NCBI GenBank assembly: GCA_015655225.1 | Contig: JAATFK010000487.1 | Span: 1 to 10,588 of the forward strand | Source: Solirubrobacterales bacterium | GTDB taxonomy: Bacteria > Actinomycetota > Thermoleophilia > Solirubrobacterales > Solirubrobacteraceae | Length of the DNA stretch: 10,588 nt | Direction of reading: 5' to 3' | Part shown: positions 1 through 6,070 of the stretch, piece after piece | How the letters are laid out: each line of letters begins with the position of its first letter | How positions within the stretch are numbered: position 1 is the stretch's first letter | Translations under genes and position numbers: made by a program | The notes under the pieces: generated by a model | Seen by the model: only the letters and a program-made list of their open reading frames with translations | The model's database searches: none | Told to the model about the DNA's origin: nothing

Positions 1-1
1 C

Positions 2-937
2 TCCGACTCCGACGCGCCGACCGTGGCGGAGCCGTGGTGGGACGGCCTCGGGATCCGCCGGGCGCGGATCGTCGTCCCCTACGACGTGGCGAGCACCACC
101 GGCGCGGCCGGGACGCGGCGCCGCGAGGGACTGGAGGCCTACCGGGCGAACGCCGCCGCCAAGGGGGTCGACCTGCTCGTCGTGCTGGCGCCCAGCGCCG
201 ACCTGCGGGAGAGCGGGACGAACGCAGCGCTCGCGCCCGACGCGGACACGTTCGCCGCCGCGTTCGCCGCGTTCCTGGAGCGCTATCCCGACCTGCGCAC
301 GATCGCGCCCTGGAACGAGCCGAACAACCGCGAGGCGCGCCACTACCCGCTCGGCGGCGACCCGCGCCTCGCCGCCGACTACTGGCTGCGCGCGAACGCG
401 CTGCTCGCCGGCGAGGGCACGCTCGTGGCCGGCGACTTCGCCGGCATCGCGGGGGACGACCACTACGTCAGCGCCTACCAGCGCCGGCTGAAGAAGGCAG
501 GGGCGACGCCGGCGGTGTGGGCGTTCCACGCGCACGGCGACGTGAACGAGTTCCAGGAGAGCGGGTCGACGCGGGCGCGCATCGCGCGCTGGTACCTGAG
601 CACGCTGCGGGGCCGCTGGGCCGACTGCCGCGTCTGGATCGACGAGATCGGCGCGCGCTATCGCGACGCGTGCGGGACCATCTGGGGCGACGCGTCCCAG
701 GCGGAGGCGACGCGCTTCCTGCTCGGCCTCGCGACGCTGGACCGCCGGATCGAGGCGATCTACTACTACAACTACTCGAACCAGTGCTCGACCCCGAGCC
801 GCTGCGCCGTCCAGGACCGCGGGCTCGTCTCGCCGACCCCGTTCGACGGCCAGCCGCCCGACTACGACGAGGCGAACCGCCGCCGCGCCGCCTACGACGT
901 GATCGCCGCGCGCGGTCCGGCGATCACCCTCGGCTAG
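2..937 (+). CDS. Glycoside hydrolase-like TIM-barrel protein (5'-partial)
   Basis: The frame is open from the first bases of the window, reading SDSDAPTVAEPWWDGLGI before the first possible GTG at 23. Because the residues before that GTG fit the protein, I take the true start to lie upstream. Two motifs resemble clan GH-A retaining glycosidases. WNEPNN at 311-328 would carry the acid/base Glu (317-319), and WIDEIGARY would carry the nucleophile Glu (644-646). Between them lies a FHAHGD segment typical of a barrel strand. The C-terminal part has a YYYNYS strand and two cysteines (NQCSTPSRC) that could pair. The ending resembles the last helix of such barrels. It probably cleaves or binds a polysaccharide outside the cell, but the signal peptide is not visible and the substrate cannot be read. 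The stop overlaps that of the convergent gene. The fold is likely; the exact GH family is not assigned. Confidence 0.72.
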   Translation, partial: SDSDAPTVAEPWWDGLGIRRARIVVPYDVASTTGAAGTRRREGLEAYRANAAAKGVDLLVVLAPSADLRESGTNAALAPDADTFAAAFAAFLERYPDLRTIAPWNEPNNREARHYPLGGDPRLAADYWLRANALLAGEGTLVAGDFAGIAGDDHYVSAYQRRLKKAGATPAVWAFHAHGDVNEFQESGSTRARIARWYLSTLRGRWADCRVWIDEIGARYRDACGTIWGDASQAEATRFLLGLATLDRRIEAIYYYNYSNQCSTPSRCAVQDRGLVSPTPFDGQPPDYDEANRRRAAYDVIAARGPAITLG

Positions 938-2442
938 GGGGCCGTGAACAGCTCGAGCGTGCCGGTGGTCGCGCGGTCGTTCGCGTTGCCGGCCGGCTCG
1001 ATCACGTGGCCGTCGACCACGATCGGGCTGTTCCAGTGCCCCGGCGCGCCGACCAGCCGCGTCAGCGGTTTCCCGCTGAGGGGCGAGTAGACGTCGATCC
1101 CGCCGGGACCAGGGTCGTAGACGTAGAGCAGGCCGCCCGCGACGATCGGGCTGGTGCCCGCCAGCGCGTTGGCCCACAGCTGGTGGAGCCGGCCGCCCCG
1201 CAGCGCGTAGGCGACGGTGCCGTCGAAGTCGGTGACGAACACGGTCGTCTGCGAGCCGTGGTGCCAGACCGCCGGCTGGGTGAACAGCTCGCCGCCGCCC
1301 GGCGTCTTGAGTGTCTGGACCTCGCCGCCGAGCTGCTCGCGCGACCCGGGCGGGTGCCCGTCGAGGCGCCGCAGGTCGAGCACGCGGAGGATCCCGTCCT
1401 TGCCGGCGAGCAGGATGCGTCTGCCGCTCAGCAGCGCCGGCGCGCCGGAGCCGAGGTCGACGTCGTTGCTGTTGAGCGTCGCCTGGTCGGTCGGCGTGTA
1501 CGCCTGCCGCAGGGCCAGCCGCGGGACCGTCAGCTCGAGGACGCTGTCGCCGAAGTCGGTGCTCCCGTTCCAGCTCGCGTTGCCGGTGTCGAGGAGCAGC
1601 CGCGTCCCGCCCGGCTCGACGACCGCGCCGCCGCGGGAGAGGATCGCCGAGTCGCTCTGCGGGCAGGTCGTCGGGACGAAGATCGTGCGCCGGTCGGCGC
1701 AGAGCGTGTTGAAGACCCCGTCGACGCTGCCGCTGGCTCGCGCGAGCAGCACGACGTGGCCCTGGTAGGTCGGCGGGTCGCCGTTGTACCCGCCGGTCGT
1801 CGCGATCACGTCGGGCCCGTCGACGTTGAGCGCGGCGGCGAGCTTCTCGCGCGTCGGATCGCGGGTGATCGTGACCGGCCAGGCGCCGGCCGCGACCTCG
1901 CGTCCGCTCGCCAGCGACAGCTTGTGGATCGTCCCGTCGGGCACGGCGGCGTAGATCGCGGTGCGGTCGGGATCGGCGATCGGGCTCGTGTTCGTGACCT
2001 GCGGGCCGCCCGTCAGGTGCGCGTAGTCCTTCGGGGTGAAGGTCCACAGCAGCGTGCCGGTGGAGGCGTCGATCGCGATCGTGCGCCCGTAGGTGGTCGT
2101 GACGACGATCACATCGCGGGTCGCGCCCTTCACGCTCACCTGATGGAGGTAGATCGGCGAGGAGTCGACCGTCCCCGGCAGGTCGATCCGCCGCGCCCGC
2201 AGCCGCGTGACGGTGCGGGCGGTGATGCCGGTCGGGCGGTTGGTCGCGTCGGAGCGCTGCGGGTCGAGGCCGAACTCGGGCCAGTCGGTCAGCGGCGCGC
2301 CACTCGTCGGGGTCGCCGCGGCGGCCTGCGCGCGGACGGCCGCCGACGCCGTCGTCACCGGCGGCTCGGTCGATCCGCTGCCGCACCCGCCGAACGCCAC
2401 GACGGCGAGCACGGCCAGGAGCGAGACGCACAGCGGTCTCAT
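934..2442 (-). CDS. PQQ-repeat (quinoprotein-like) beta-propeller lipoprotein
   Basis: This is a 502-residue secreted lipoprotein. Residues 1-20 form a signal peptide with a lipobox ending FGGC, so Cys20 would be lipidated. A low-complexity Ala/Thr linker follows to about residue 50. The rest reads as repeated propeller blades: AIDASTGTLLWTF (123-135) is a classic PQQ-repeat strand, followed by IHKLSLASG (172-180), ILRVLDLRRL (351-360), TVAYALRGG (409-417) and IDVYSPLSG (449-457). Cys248 and Cys260 may form a disulfide. I chose the ATG at 2440-2442 because the signal peptide begins there; the open frame further upstream (to 2757) is the antisense shadow of the MarR gene. A GGAG lies only 3 nt before this ATG, so the SD is poorly placed. 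No catalytic PQQ-dehydrogenase motif was recognised, so it may be a structural or scaffold propeller rather than an enzyme. It is divergent from the MarR gene and may be regulated by it. Confidence 0.85.
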   Translation of the reverse strand: MRPLCVSLLAVLAVVAFGGCGSGSTEPPVTTASAAVRAQAAAATPTSGAPLTDWPEFGLDPQRSDATNRPTGITARTVTRLRARRIDLPGTVDSSPIYLHQVSVKGATRDVIVVTTTYGRTIAIDASTGTLLWTFTPKDYAHLTGGPQVTNTSPIADPDRTAIYAAVPDGTIHKLSLASGREVAAGAWPVTITRDPTREKLAAALNVDGPDVIATTGGYNGDPPTYQGHVVLLARASGSVDGVFNTLCADRRTIFVPTTCPQSDSAILSRGGAVVEPGGTRLLLDTGNASWNGSTDFGDSVLELTVPRLALRQAYTPTDQATLNSNDVDLGSGAPALLSGRRILLAGKDGILRVLDLRRLDGHPPGSREQLGGEVQTLKTPGGGELFTQPAVWHHGSQTTVFVTDFDGTVAYALRGGRLHQLWANALAGTSPIVAGGLLYVYDPGPGGIDVYSPLSGKPLTRLVGAPGHWNSPIVVDGHVIEPAGNANDRATTGTLELFTAP

Positions 2443-2460
2443 CCGCTCCGGTTCTACTCG

Positions 2461-2483
2461 TTCCGCGCGGGACGCGCGCGGAA
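2461..2483. promoter_or_regulatory. Perfect 9+9 bp inverted repeat, candidate MarR operator
   Basis: TTCCGCGCG (2461-2469) and its exact reverse complement CGCGCGGAA (2475-2483) flank the 5-nt spacer GGACG. The site sits in the 75-bp gap between the divergent lipoprotein gene (start 2442) and the MarR gene (start 2518), where it could control both. MarR dimers usually bind such dyads next to their own promoter. A TACCCT hexamer at 2503-2508 is a possible -10 for the rightward genes, only about 10 nt before the ATG, which would give a nearly leaderless mRNA. A TAGAAC on the minus strand (2451-2456) could serve leftward. I saw no convincing -35 for either. Confidence 0.55.
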
Positions 2484-2517
2484 GCTGGCGCACGCGCGGC
2501 GGTACCCTCCCTCGAGC

Positions 2518-2964
2518 ATGCGGACGACGACCGACCTCCGCCGCCTGTTCGACGACCTCGTCCGCTTCGAGACCGGGCTGTGGGACGCGGTCGACGCGCG
2601 GCTGCGGAGCGAGCTGGAGCTGCCGCTCGTCAACTTCGACCCGATGCAGGTGATCGCCCGCACCTCGCCGTGCCGGGTCCACGACGTCGCCAGCCAGCTC
2701 GCGATCACCGTCGGCGGCGCCAGCAAGGCGGTCGACCGGATTGAGGCCGCCGGGCACTGCGCGCGGCGCGCGAACCCCGACGACCGTCGCTCCCAGATCG
2801 TCGAGCTGACCCCCAGCGGCGAGCGGCTCCTCGACGCGGCCGGCGCCGTCTTCGAGGAGGAGCTGCGGGCGCGCGTCGGCTCCGTCCTCTCCGCGACCGA
2901 GCTGGACCAGCTCGGCGACGCGCTCGCGCGGCTGCGCGCGGCGGGCACGGGAGCCCCGTCGTGA
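2518..2964 (+). CDS. MarR-family winged-helix transcriptional regulator
   Basis: This 148-residue protein has the usual MarR length and layout. An N-terminal dimerisation helix (about 5-35) is followed by a winged helix-turn-helix. The recognition region CRVHDVASQLAITVGGASKA covers residues 52-71, then VDRIEAAGHCARRANPDDRR (72-91) with the conserved DDRR wing motif, and IVELTPSGERLLDAA (94-108). The C-terminal helix (112-142) completes the dimer interface. I chose the ATG at 2518 because the family homology begins there, although the frame is open far upstream. There is no good Shine-Dalgarno, which would fit a leaderless mRNA. The gene ends in GTGA overlapping the esterase start. It likely represses the divergent lipoprotein gene and its own operon through the dyad at 2461-2483 and responds to a small ligand, possibly an ester or its product. 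Cys52 and Cys81 lie in the DNA-binding domain, so thiol sensing is possible. Confidence 0.88.
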   Translation: MRTTTDLRRLFDDLVRFETGLWDAVDARLRSELELPLVNFDPMQVIARTSPCRVHDVASQLAITVGGASKAVDRIEAAGHCARRANPDDRRSQIVELTPSGERLLDAAGAVFEEELRARVGSVLSATELDQLGDALARLRAAGTGAPS

Positions 2965-3863
2965 GTCAGCGCCAGCGCGACGCGCTCGACGCGCTGCTGC
3001 GCGAGGCGCCGCTCGACTTCGAGGGCGACCTCCACGCGCTGCGCGCGCAGTTCGAGGAGATGATGGCCGCGACCCCGCTGTCCGACGACGTGGTGCGCAC
3101 CGACGGCGTGCTCGGCGGCGTCCCGGTCGTCACGCTCGACGTCCCCGGCACGGCGCCCGACGCCGCCGTCCTCTACCTCCACGGCGGCGCGTACACGATC
3201 GGCTCGGCCGCCGCCTCCGTCGGCCTCGCGTCGATGGTCGCGCGCCAGGCGGGCGCGCGGGCGGCCTCGGTCGACTACCGGCTCGCGCCCGAGCACCCGT
3301 TCCCGGCCGCCGTCGAGGATGCCGTCGCGGCCTACCGCGGGCTGCTCGCGAGCGGCCTCTCGCCCGAGCGGATCGCGTTCGTGGGCGAGTCGGCCGGCGG
3401 CGGCCTGACGGTCGCGACGCTCGTCGCGCTGAAGCGGGAGGAGCTGCCGCAGCCGTCGAGCGCGGCCGTCTTCTCGCCCTGGGTCGACCTGACCCTGAGC
3501 GGCGCCAGCATCTCCGAGAAGGCCGCCGTCGACCCCGCGCTGAAGGCCTCCGGCATCCGCCTGCGAGCGGGCGACTACGTCGCCGGCGGCGACCCGGCCG
3601 ACGGGCTCGCGAGCCCGCTCTTCGCCGACCTCACCGGCCTCCCGCCGCTGCTGATCCAGGCCGGCTCCCACGAGATCCTGCTCGACGACGCGACCCGGCT
3701 CGCGGCCCACGCCGCGGCCGCCGACGTCGCCGTCACGCTCGAGGTGACGCCGGGCGTCCCGCACGTCTTCCAGGGCTTCGCCGGCACGCTCGACGAGGCC
3801 GACGAAGCCCTCGCGAGCGCCGGAAGGTTCATCCGGACGCACCTCGCCGCAGCTGTCGCCTGA
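2961..3863 (+). CDS. Alpha/beta-hydrolase, HSL family (family IV) esterase
   Basis: This 300-residue cytoplasmic protein (no signal peptide) has the landmarks of hormone-sensitive-lipase-like esterases. YLHGGAY (72-78) is the oxyanion-hole motif. DYRLAPEHPFPAAVED (105-120) is a family hallmark. GESAGG (142-147) carries the nucleophile Ser144, and GVPHVF (265-270) carries the catalytic His268. In the segment GSHEILLDD (235-243), alignment to the family's DPLxDE motif puts Glu238 where the catalytic Asp usually lies; Asp242 is the other candidate. The first 45 residues would form the cap. It should hydrolyse small acyl esters or lactone-like compounds; the substrate is unknown. The GTG start at 2961 overlaps the marR stop by 4 nt (GTGA), so translation is probably coupled and the enzyme is made with its likely regulator. 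Confidence 0.9.
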   Translation: MSQRQRDALDALLREAPLDFEGDLHALRAQFEEMMAATPLSDDVVRTDGVLGGVPVVTLDVPGTAPDAAVLYLHGGAYTIGSAAASVGLASMVARQAGARAASVDYRLAPEHPFPAAVEDAVAAYRGLLASGLSPERIAFVGESAGGGLTVATLVALKREELPQPSSAAVFSPWVDLTLSGASISEKAAVDPALKASGIRLRAGDYVAGGDPADGLASPLFADLTGLPPLLIQAGSHEILLDDATRLAAHAAAADVAVTLEVTPGVPHVFQGFAGTLDEADEALASAGRFIRTHLAAAVA

Positions 3864-3870
3864 CGCCGCA

Positions 3871-3889
3871 TCGATTCATACGCAATCGA
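3871..3889. repeat. Small inverted repeat downstream of the esterase gene
   Basis: TCGATT (3871-3876) and AATCGA (3884-3889) are exact reverse complements around a 7-nt spacer, 8 nt after the esterase stop. It could be a weak terminator hairpin, but there is no T-run after it and the stem is only 6 bp. It could also be an upstream operator for the protease. The function is undecided. Confidence 0.3.
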
Positions 3890-3922
3890 CGTACTTGACG
3901 ACGGGGTCGGCTCGACCTCGTT

Positions 3923-3935
3923 TCACAAAACTGAT
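3923..3935 (+). promoter_or_regulatory. Element TCACAAAACTGAT, shared with the pstS upstream region
   Basis: This 13-mer starts 86 nt before the protease ATG. A copy with one difference (A to G at position 8) starts 87 nt before the pstS ATG, at 5984. The surrounding spacer is clearly AT-richer than the genes. The TCACA core recalls the TCAC-type half-sites of actinobacterial PhoP boxes, but I see no clean tandem second half-site here. It is read as a candidate activator site or promoter part common to both genes. Confidence 0.4.
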
Positions 3936-3959
3936 ACATCCTGAGATTCAGCCAGCCGT

Positions 3960-3984
3960 TAGGATGGTTTGATCATCAATCATC
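3960..3984. promoter_or_regulatory. Candidate -10 (TAGGAT) with an overlapping palindrome before the protease gene
   Basis: TAGGAT (3960-3965) resembles an actinobacterial -10 hexamer (TAnnnT), though no good -35 stands 17-18 nt upstream. Directly after it, TTGATCATCAA (3969-3979) is a perfect palindrome around a central C. It is flanked by GATG (3963-3966) and CATC (3981-3984), which extend the dyad imperfectly. A repressor bound here would cover the -10. A GGGAG ribosome binding site follows at 3992-3996, 12 nt before the ATG, which is rather long spacing. Confidence 0.3.
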
Positions 3985-4008
3985 TTTTAACGGGAGTGAT
4001 CGATTGGC

Positions 4009-5331
4009 ATGGTGGCTCGTAATTGCAGGATCTGCCTCGTCGTGCTCGCCCTCGTCGCGCTCGCCGGCGTGGGCATCGCGTCGACCGCGGCGGCGGACAG
4101 CGTGCCGGCTCAGCTGACAGCCACGTCGCAGCCGACGGTGACCGCGACCGAGATCGCCGGCTACCAACGTGACTTCGCGGTCGACGCCGCGACGGCGACC
4201 GCGCACCTCGAGCTGCAGGCGCGCGGTCGTCCGATGGTCGACGCGGTGCGCACCGCCCAGGGCGACGACTACGCCGGGGTCTGGTTCGACAACCAGGAGG
4301 GCCGCTTCAAGGTGGGGATGGTGCCGGGCGCGGATCCCGCGCCCGTCCAGGCGATCCTCGCCGCCGACGATCTCACCGACGAGACCGACCTCGTCCCGGT
4401 CGACAACACCTGGAGCCAGCTGCAGGCCGCGGAGTCCGGCCTGCTGCGCTCGACCTCGGACCTGATGGCGCAGCGCAAGGCCCGCGTCGGGATCGACCCG
4501 ACGACGAACTCGGTGCTGATCGAGGTCGCCGACGGCGTCAGCGACGCGACGGTCTCGGCGCTCACGCCCGGCGGGACGCGCGCGGCGGCGTCCTCGGATG
4601 ACGTCAACGTCGAGGTGCGCCGCAAGCCAGCTGCCGCGCTCGCGGTCCAGACGACGGCGTGCTCGGCCCCGGACTGCGATCGGCCGCTGCGCGGTGGCGT
4701 CCGGATCCAGAACACCGTCGACGGCTGCTCGATGGGAGCGCTGACGACGCGCGGCGGCAGCTACTACATCATGACCGCCGGCCACTGCGTGAGAACCGGC
4801 GGGACCTGGACGGCGTTCACCTCCGCCGGCACGCCCGAGGACATCGGGTCGGCCGGGGGCTGGCTCTTCGACGGCACCTACGGCGACATCGGGGCGATCA
4901 ACGTCTCGTCGTCGTCGTACTGGATCTATGCCGGCTGGGTGCCGGAGACCGCCGCCTGGAACGTCGACCTCGACCACGGAACGACCGGATCGGCATACAG
5001 CTATGTCGGTGAGTTCACGTGTCACTTCGGCCAGTCGACGTTGAATCCGCTGAGTGGCGCGGCATGCGGGACGACGACCGCCGTCAGCACGTACGGCAAC
5101 TACGCCCCGAGCTCCTACGTCGGACCGTTGAGCGAGAACACCGCGTGCGTGCTCCCGGGCGACAGCGGCGGCACCGTCGAGGACGGCAACACCGTCGTGG
5201 GGATCGTCTCCGGCGGCTCCTTCGGGGGCACCGGGCCGTACTACTGCATCTCGGGCGGCGTGATGCTCTACGAGGAGGCGCCGTCGGGCGCCGCATGGCT
5301 CGGCGGTCTCACGATCGCCACCATCTTCTAG
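4009..5331 (+). CDS. Secreted S1-family (chymotrypsin-fold) serine protease with propeptide
   Basis: This 440-residue pre-pro-enzyme has a signal peptide (about residues 1-29, hydrophobic LVVLALVALAGVG, likely cleaved after TAAA). A propeptide spans about 30-215, including a segment resembling the alpha-lytic/streptogrisin pro-region. The catalytic domain (about 216-440) has the full triad: His259 in TAGHC, Asp293 in YGDIGAI and Ser386 in GDSGG. Cysteines are placed for three standard disulfides (240-260, 338-353, 380-413), and an extra CSAPDC pair lies near the start of the mature domain. It would be exported, folded with help from its propeptide, and would degrade extracellular protein. Cys6 and Cys9 in the signal-peptide n-region are unusual. 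The gene stands alone: spacers lie on both sides and a hairpin terminator follows. Its upstream region shares a 13-nt element with pstS, so a link to nutrient limitation is possible but is inference. Confidence 0.93.
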   Translation: MVARNCRICLVVLALVALAGVGIASTAAADSVPAQLTATSQPTVTATEIAGYQRDFAVDAATATAHLELQARGRPMVDAVRTAQGDDYAGVWFDNQEGRFKVGMVPGADPAPVQAILAADDLTDETDLVPVDNTWSQLQAAESGLLRSTSDLMAQRKARVGIDPTTNSVLIEVADGVSDATVSALTPGGTRAAASSDDVNVEVRRKPAAALAVQTTACSAPDCDRPLRGGVRIQNTVDGCSMGALTTRGGSYYIMTAGHCVRTGGTWTAFTSAGTPEDIGSAGGWLFDGTYGDIGAINVSSSSYWIYAGWVPETAAWNVDLDHGTTGSAYSYVGEFTCHFGQSTLNPLSGAACGTTTAVSTYGNYAPSSYVGPLSENTACVLPGDSGGTVEDGNTVVGIVSGGSFGGTGPYYCISGGVMLYEEAPSGAAWLGGLTIATIF

Positions 5332-5348
5332 CCCGTCCGCTCGGACCC

Positions 5349-5382
5349 CGGCGAGTCCCGTCAGGAACGGCGGGACTCGCCG
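5349..5382. terminator. Strong hairpin between convergent genes, likely bidirectional terminator
   Basis: CGGCGAGTCCCG (5349-5360) pairs perfectly with CGGGACTCGCCG (5371-5382), giving a 12-bp stem with a 10-nt loop. It begins 18 nt after the protease stop and ends 13 nt before the stop of the minus-strand gene, so it can serve both. There is no T-tract on either side, as is common for terminators in GC-rich actinobacteria. Confidence 0.75.
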
Positions 5383-5395
5383 ATGCCGTCGTCGC

Positions 5396-5779
5396 TCACG
5401 AGCGCACCGCCACGGAGAAGACCGACCACTGCCACGCGTGCACGCAGCCGCTCGCTCGGCGGGGGAGACGTCCCTCCTCGTCGGTGGTGACGGCCGTCGC
5501 GTCCCAGCAGGAGCTGCCGTCGCGGACGGGCACGTGGTAGTCGACCGCGCCGCTGCCCTCCGGGTTCTCGACCGAGCAGCGCCATGTGGCCGCCCCATCA
5601 GCCTGCTTGCAGGGGAGCGGCGCCCCGCCGCCAGCCTCCCGGGATACGGCGACGTCGAGCGAGCGGGCGGTGACCCGGCCGTGCAGCACGAAGCGGCCCA
5701 GGAGCCCGTAGGCCACGACCACGAGCGCGGCGACCAGCACGACGACGGCGACGCCAGCGGCTGCGCGGTAGGCCCACAC
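5396..5779 (-). CDS. Small membrane-anchored protein with a four-cysteine outer domain
   Basis: I do not recognise the family. The 127-residue product has one strong transmembrane helix (about 8-30, AGVAVVVLVAALVVVAYGLLG) and an outer domain of about 95 residues with Cys57, Cys68, Cys91 and Cys112, probably two disulfides. The pattern TWRCSV, YHVPV, SSCWDA and SGCVHAW suggests a compact beta-rich secreted domain. I use the GTG at 5777-5779; it has no Shine-Dalgarno. The same frame upstream still reads as hydrophobic residues (AVGVGAAALGFAG) until a TGA at 5819-5821. A different frame from the ATG at 5931-5933 would give a plausible cytoplasmic N-terminus followed by APGLPLALGGG. A frame break between these may hide a longer protein with two membrane helices. 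The gene converges on the protease across the terminator hairpin. Confidence 0.6.
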   Translation of the reverse strand: MWAYRAAAGVAVVVLVAALVVVAYGLLGRFVLHGRVTARSLDVAVSREAGGGAPLPCKQADGAATWRCSVENPEGSGAVDYHVPVRDGSSCWDATAVTTDEEGRLPRRASGCVHAWQWSVFSVAVRS

Positions 5780-6070
5780 TCCGGCGAAGCCTAGCGCCGC
5801 CGCGCCAACGCCAACCGCTCAGGCCCCCGCCGAGCGCGAGCGGCAGCCCGGGGGCGCGTCGCGCGGCCCAGCTCGACCGCCTGCGGCCGTCTTCCGGCGC
5901 GCCGGAAGGCGTAGGCATGCCAGAAGCACTCATCGGCTCGCGCGGCCAGTTTCGATAGGGACAGTTGCGTCCCGATTAATACCTCACAAAGCTGATCGGA
6001 AAAAGGAGTATGCTACCCGCCGCTCCTAGAAAAAAGACGCCCCAGCGGGGCAAGAAGGAGTGGGGACGGG
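5780..6070. other. Intergenic region with pstS control sequences
   Basis: No certain gene lies here. From 5822 to 5933 the minus strand may encode the N-terminus of the neighbouring membrane protein. From about 5941 the composition becomes AT-richer and looks regulatory for pstS. A small dyad GGGAC/GTCCC (5958-5962, 5969-5973) and a TAATAC hexamer (5977-5982) are present. The dyad CCGAT/ATCGG (5972-5976, 5995-5999) flanks the shared TCACAAA element, and TATGCT at 6009-6014 is a possible -10. The short hairpin GCCCC-AGC-GGGGC (6039-6051) sits just before the pstS ribosome binding site AAGGAG (6055-6060, 10 nt before the ATG) and could affect access to it. Confidence 0.5.
5984..5996 (+). promoter_or_regulatory. 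Element TCACAAAGCTGAT upstream of pstS (candidate PHO-box-like site)
   Basis: It matches the protease element at 3923 in 12 of 13 bases and sits at almost the same distance from the start codon (87 versus 86 nt). Phosphate operons of this type are normally activated by a PhoP/RegX3-type response regulator under phosphate limitation, so a site for such a regulator is expected here. The sequence is not the Streptomyces GTTCACC repeat, and no clear second half-site is seen. The assignment is inference. Confidence 0.4.

Noticed and set aside
34..2515. A very long plus-strand open frame (from 34, in frame with the MarR gene)
   Set aside because: It is Arg/Ala/Asp-rich with no domains, and it lies across the glycosidase frame and antisense to the propeller gene, both of which have clear family motifs. 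It is a by-product of very high GC; only the MarR part from 2518 is real.
2443..2757. Upstream extension of the propeller lipoprotein frame to an ATG at 2757
   Set aside because: A complete lipoprotein signal peptide starts at 2442, and the extension is antisense to marR with shadow-like composition.
2454..3842. Long minus-strand frame opposite marR and the esterase
   Set aside because: Highly charged, no recognisable domain, and fully antisense to two genes with clear catalytic and DNA-binding motifs.
3976..5598. Long minus-strand frame opposite the protease
   Set aside because: Arg-rich shadow; the plus strand has the full S1 triad and a signal peptide.
5891..5908. An 18-bp perfect palindrome, CTTCCGGCGCGCCGGAAG
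   Set aside because: It is striking, but it lies within the possible N-terminal coding part of the membrane protein, has no loop for a good hairpin, and such G/C palindromes arise easily at this composition. I found no second copy in the window.
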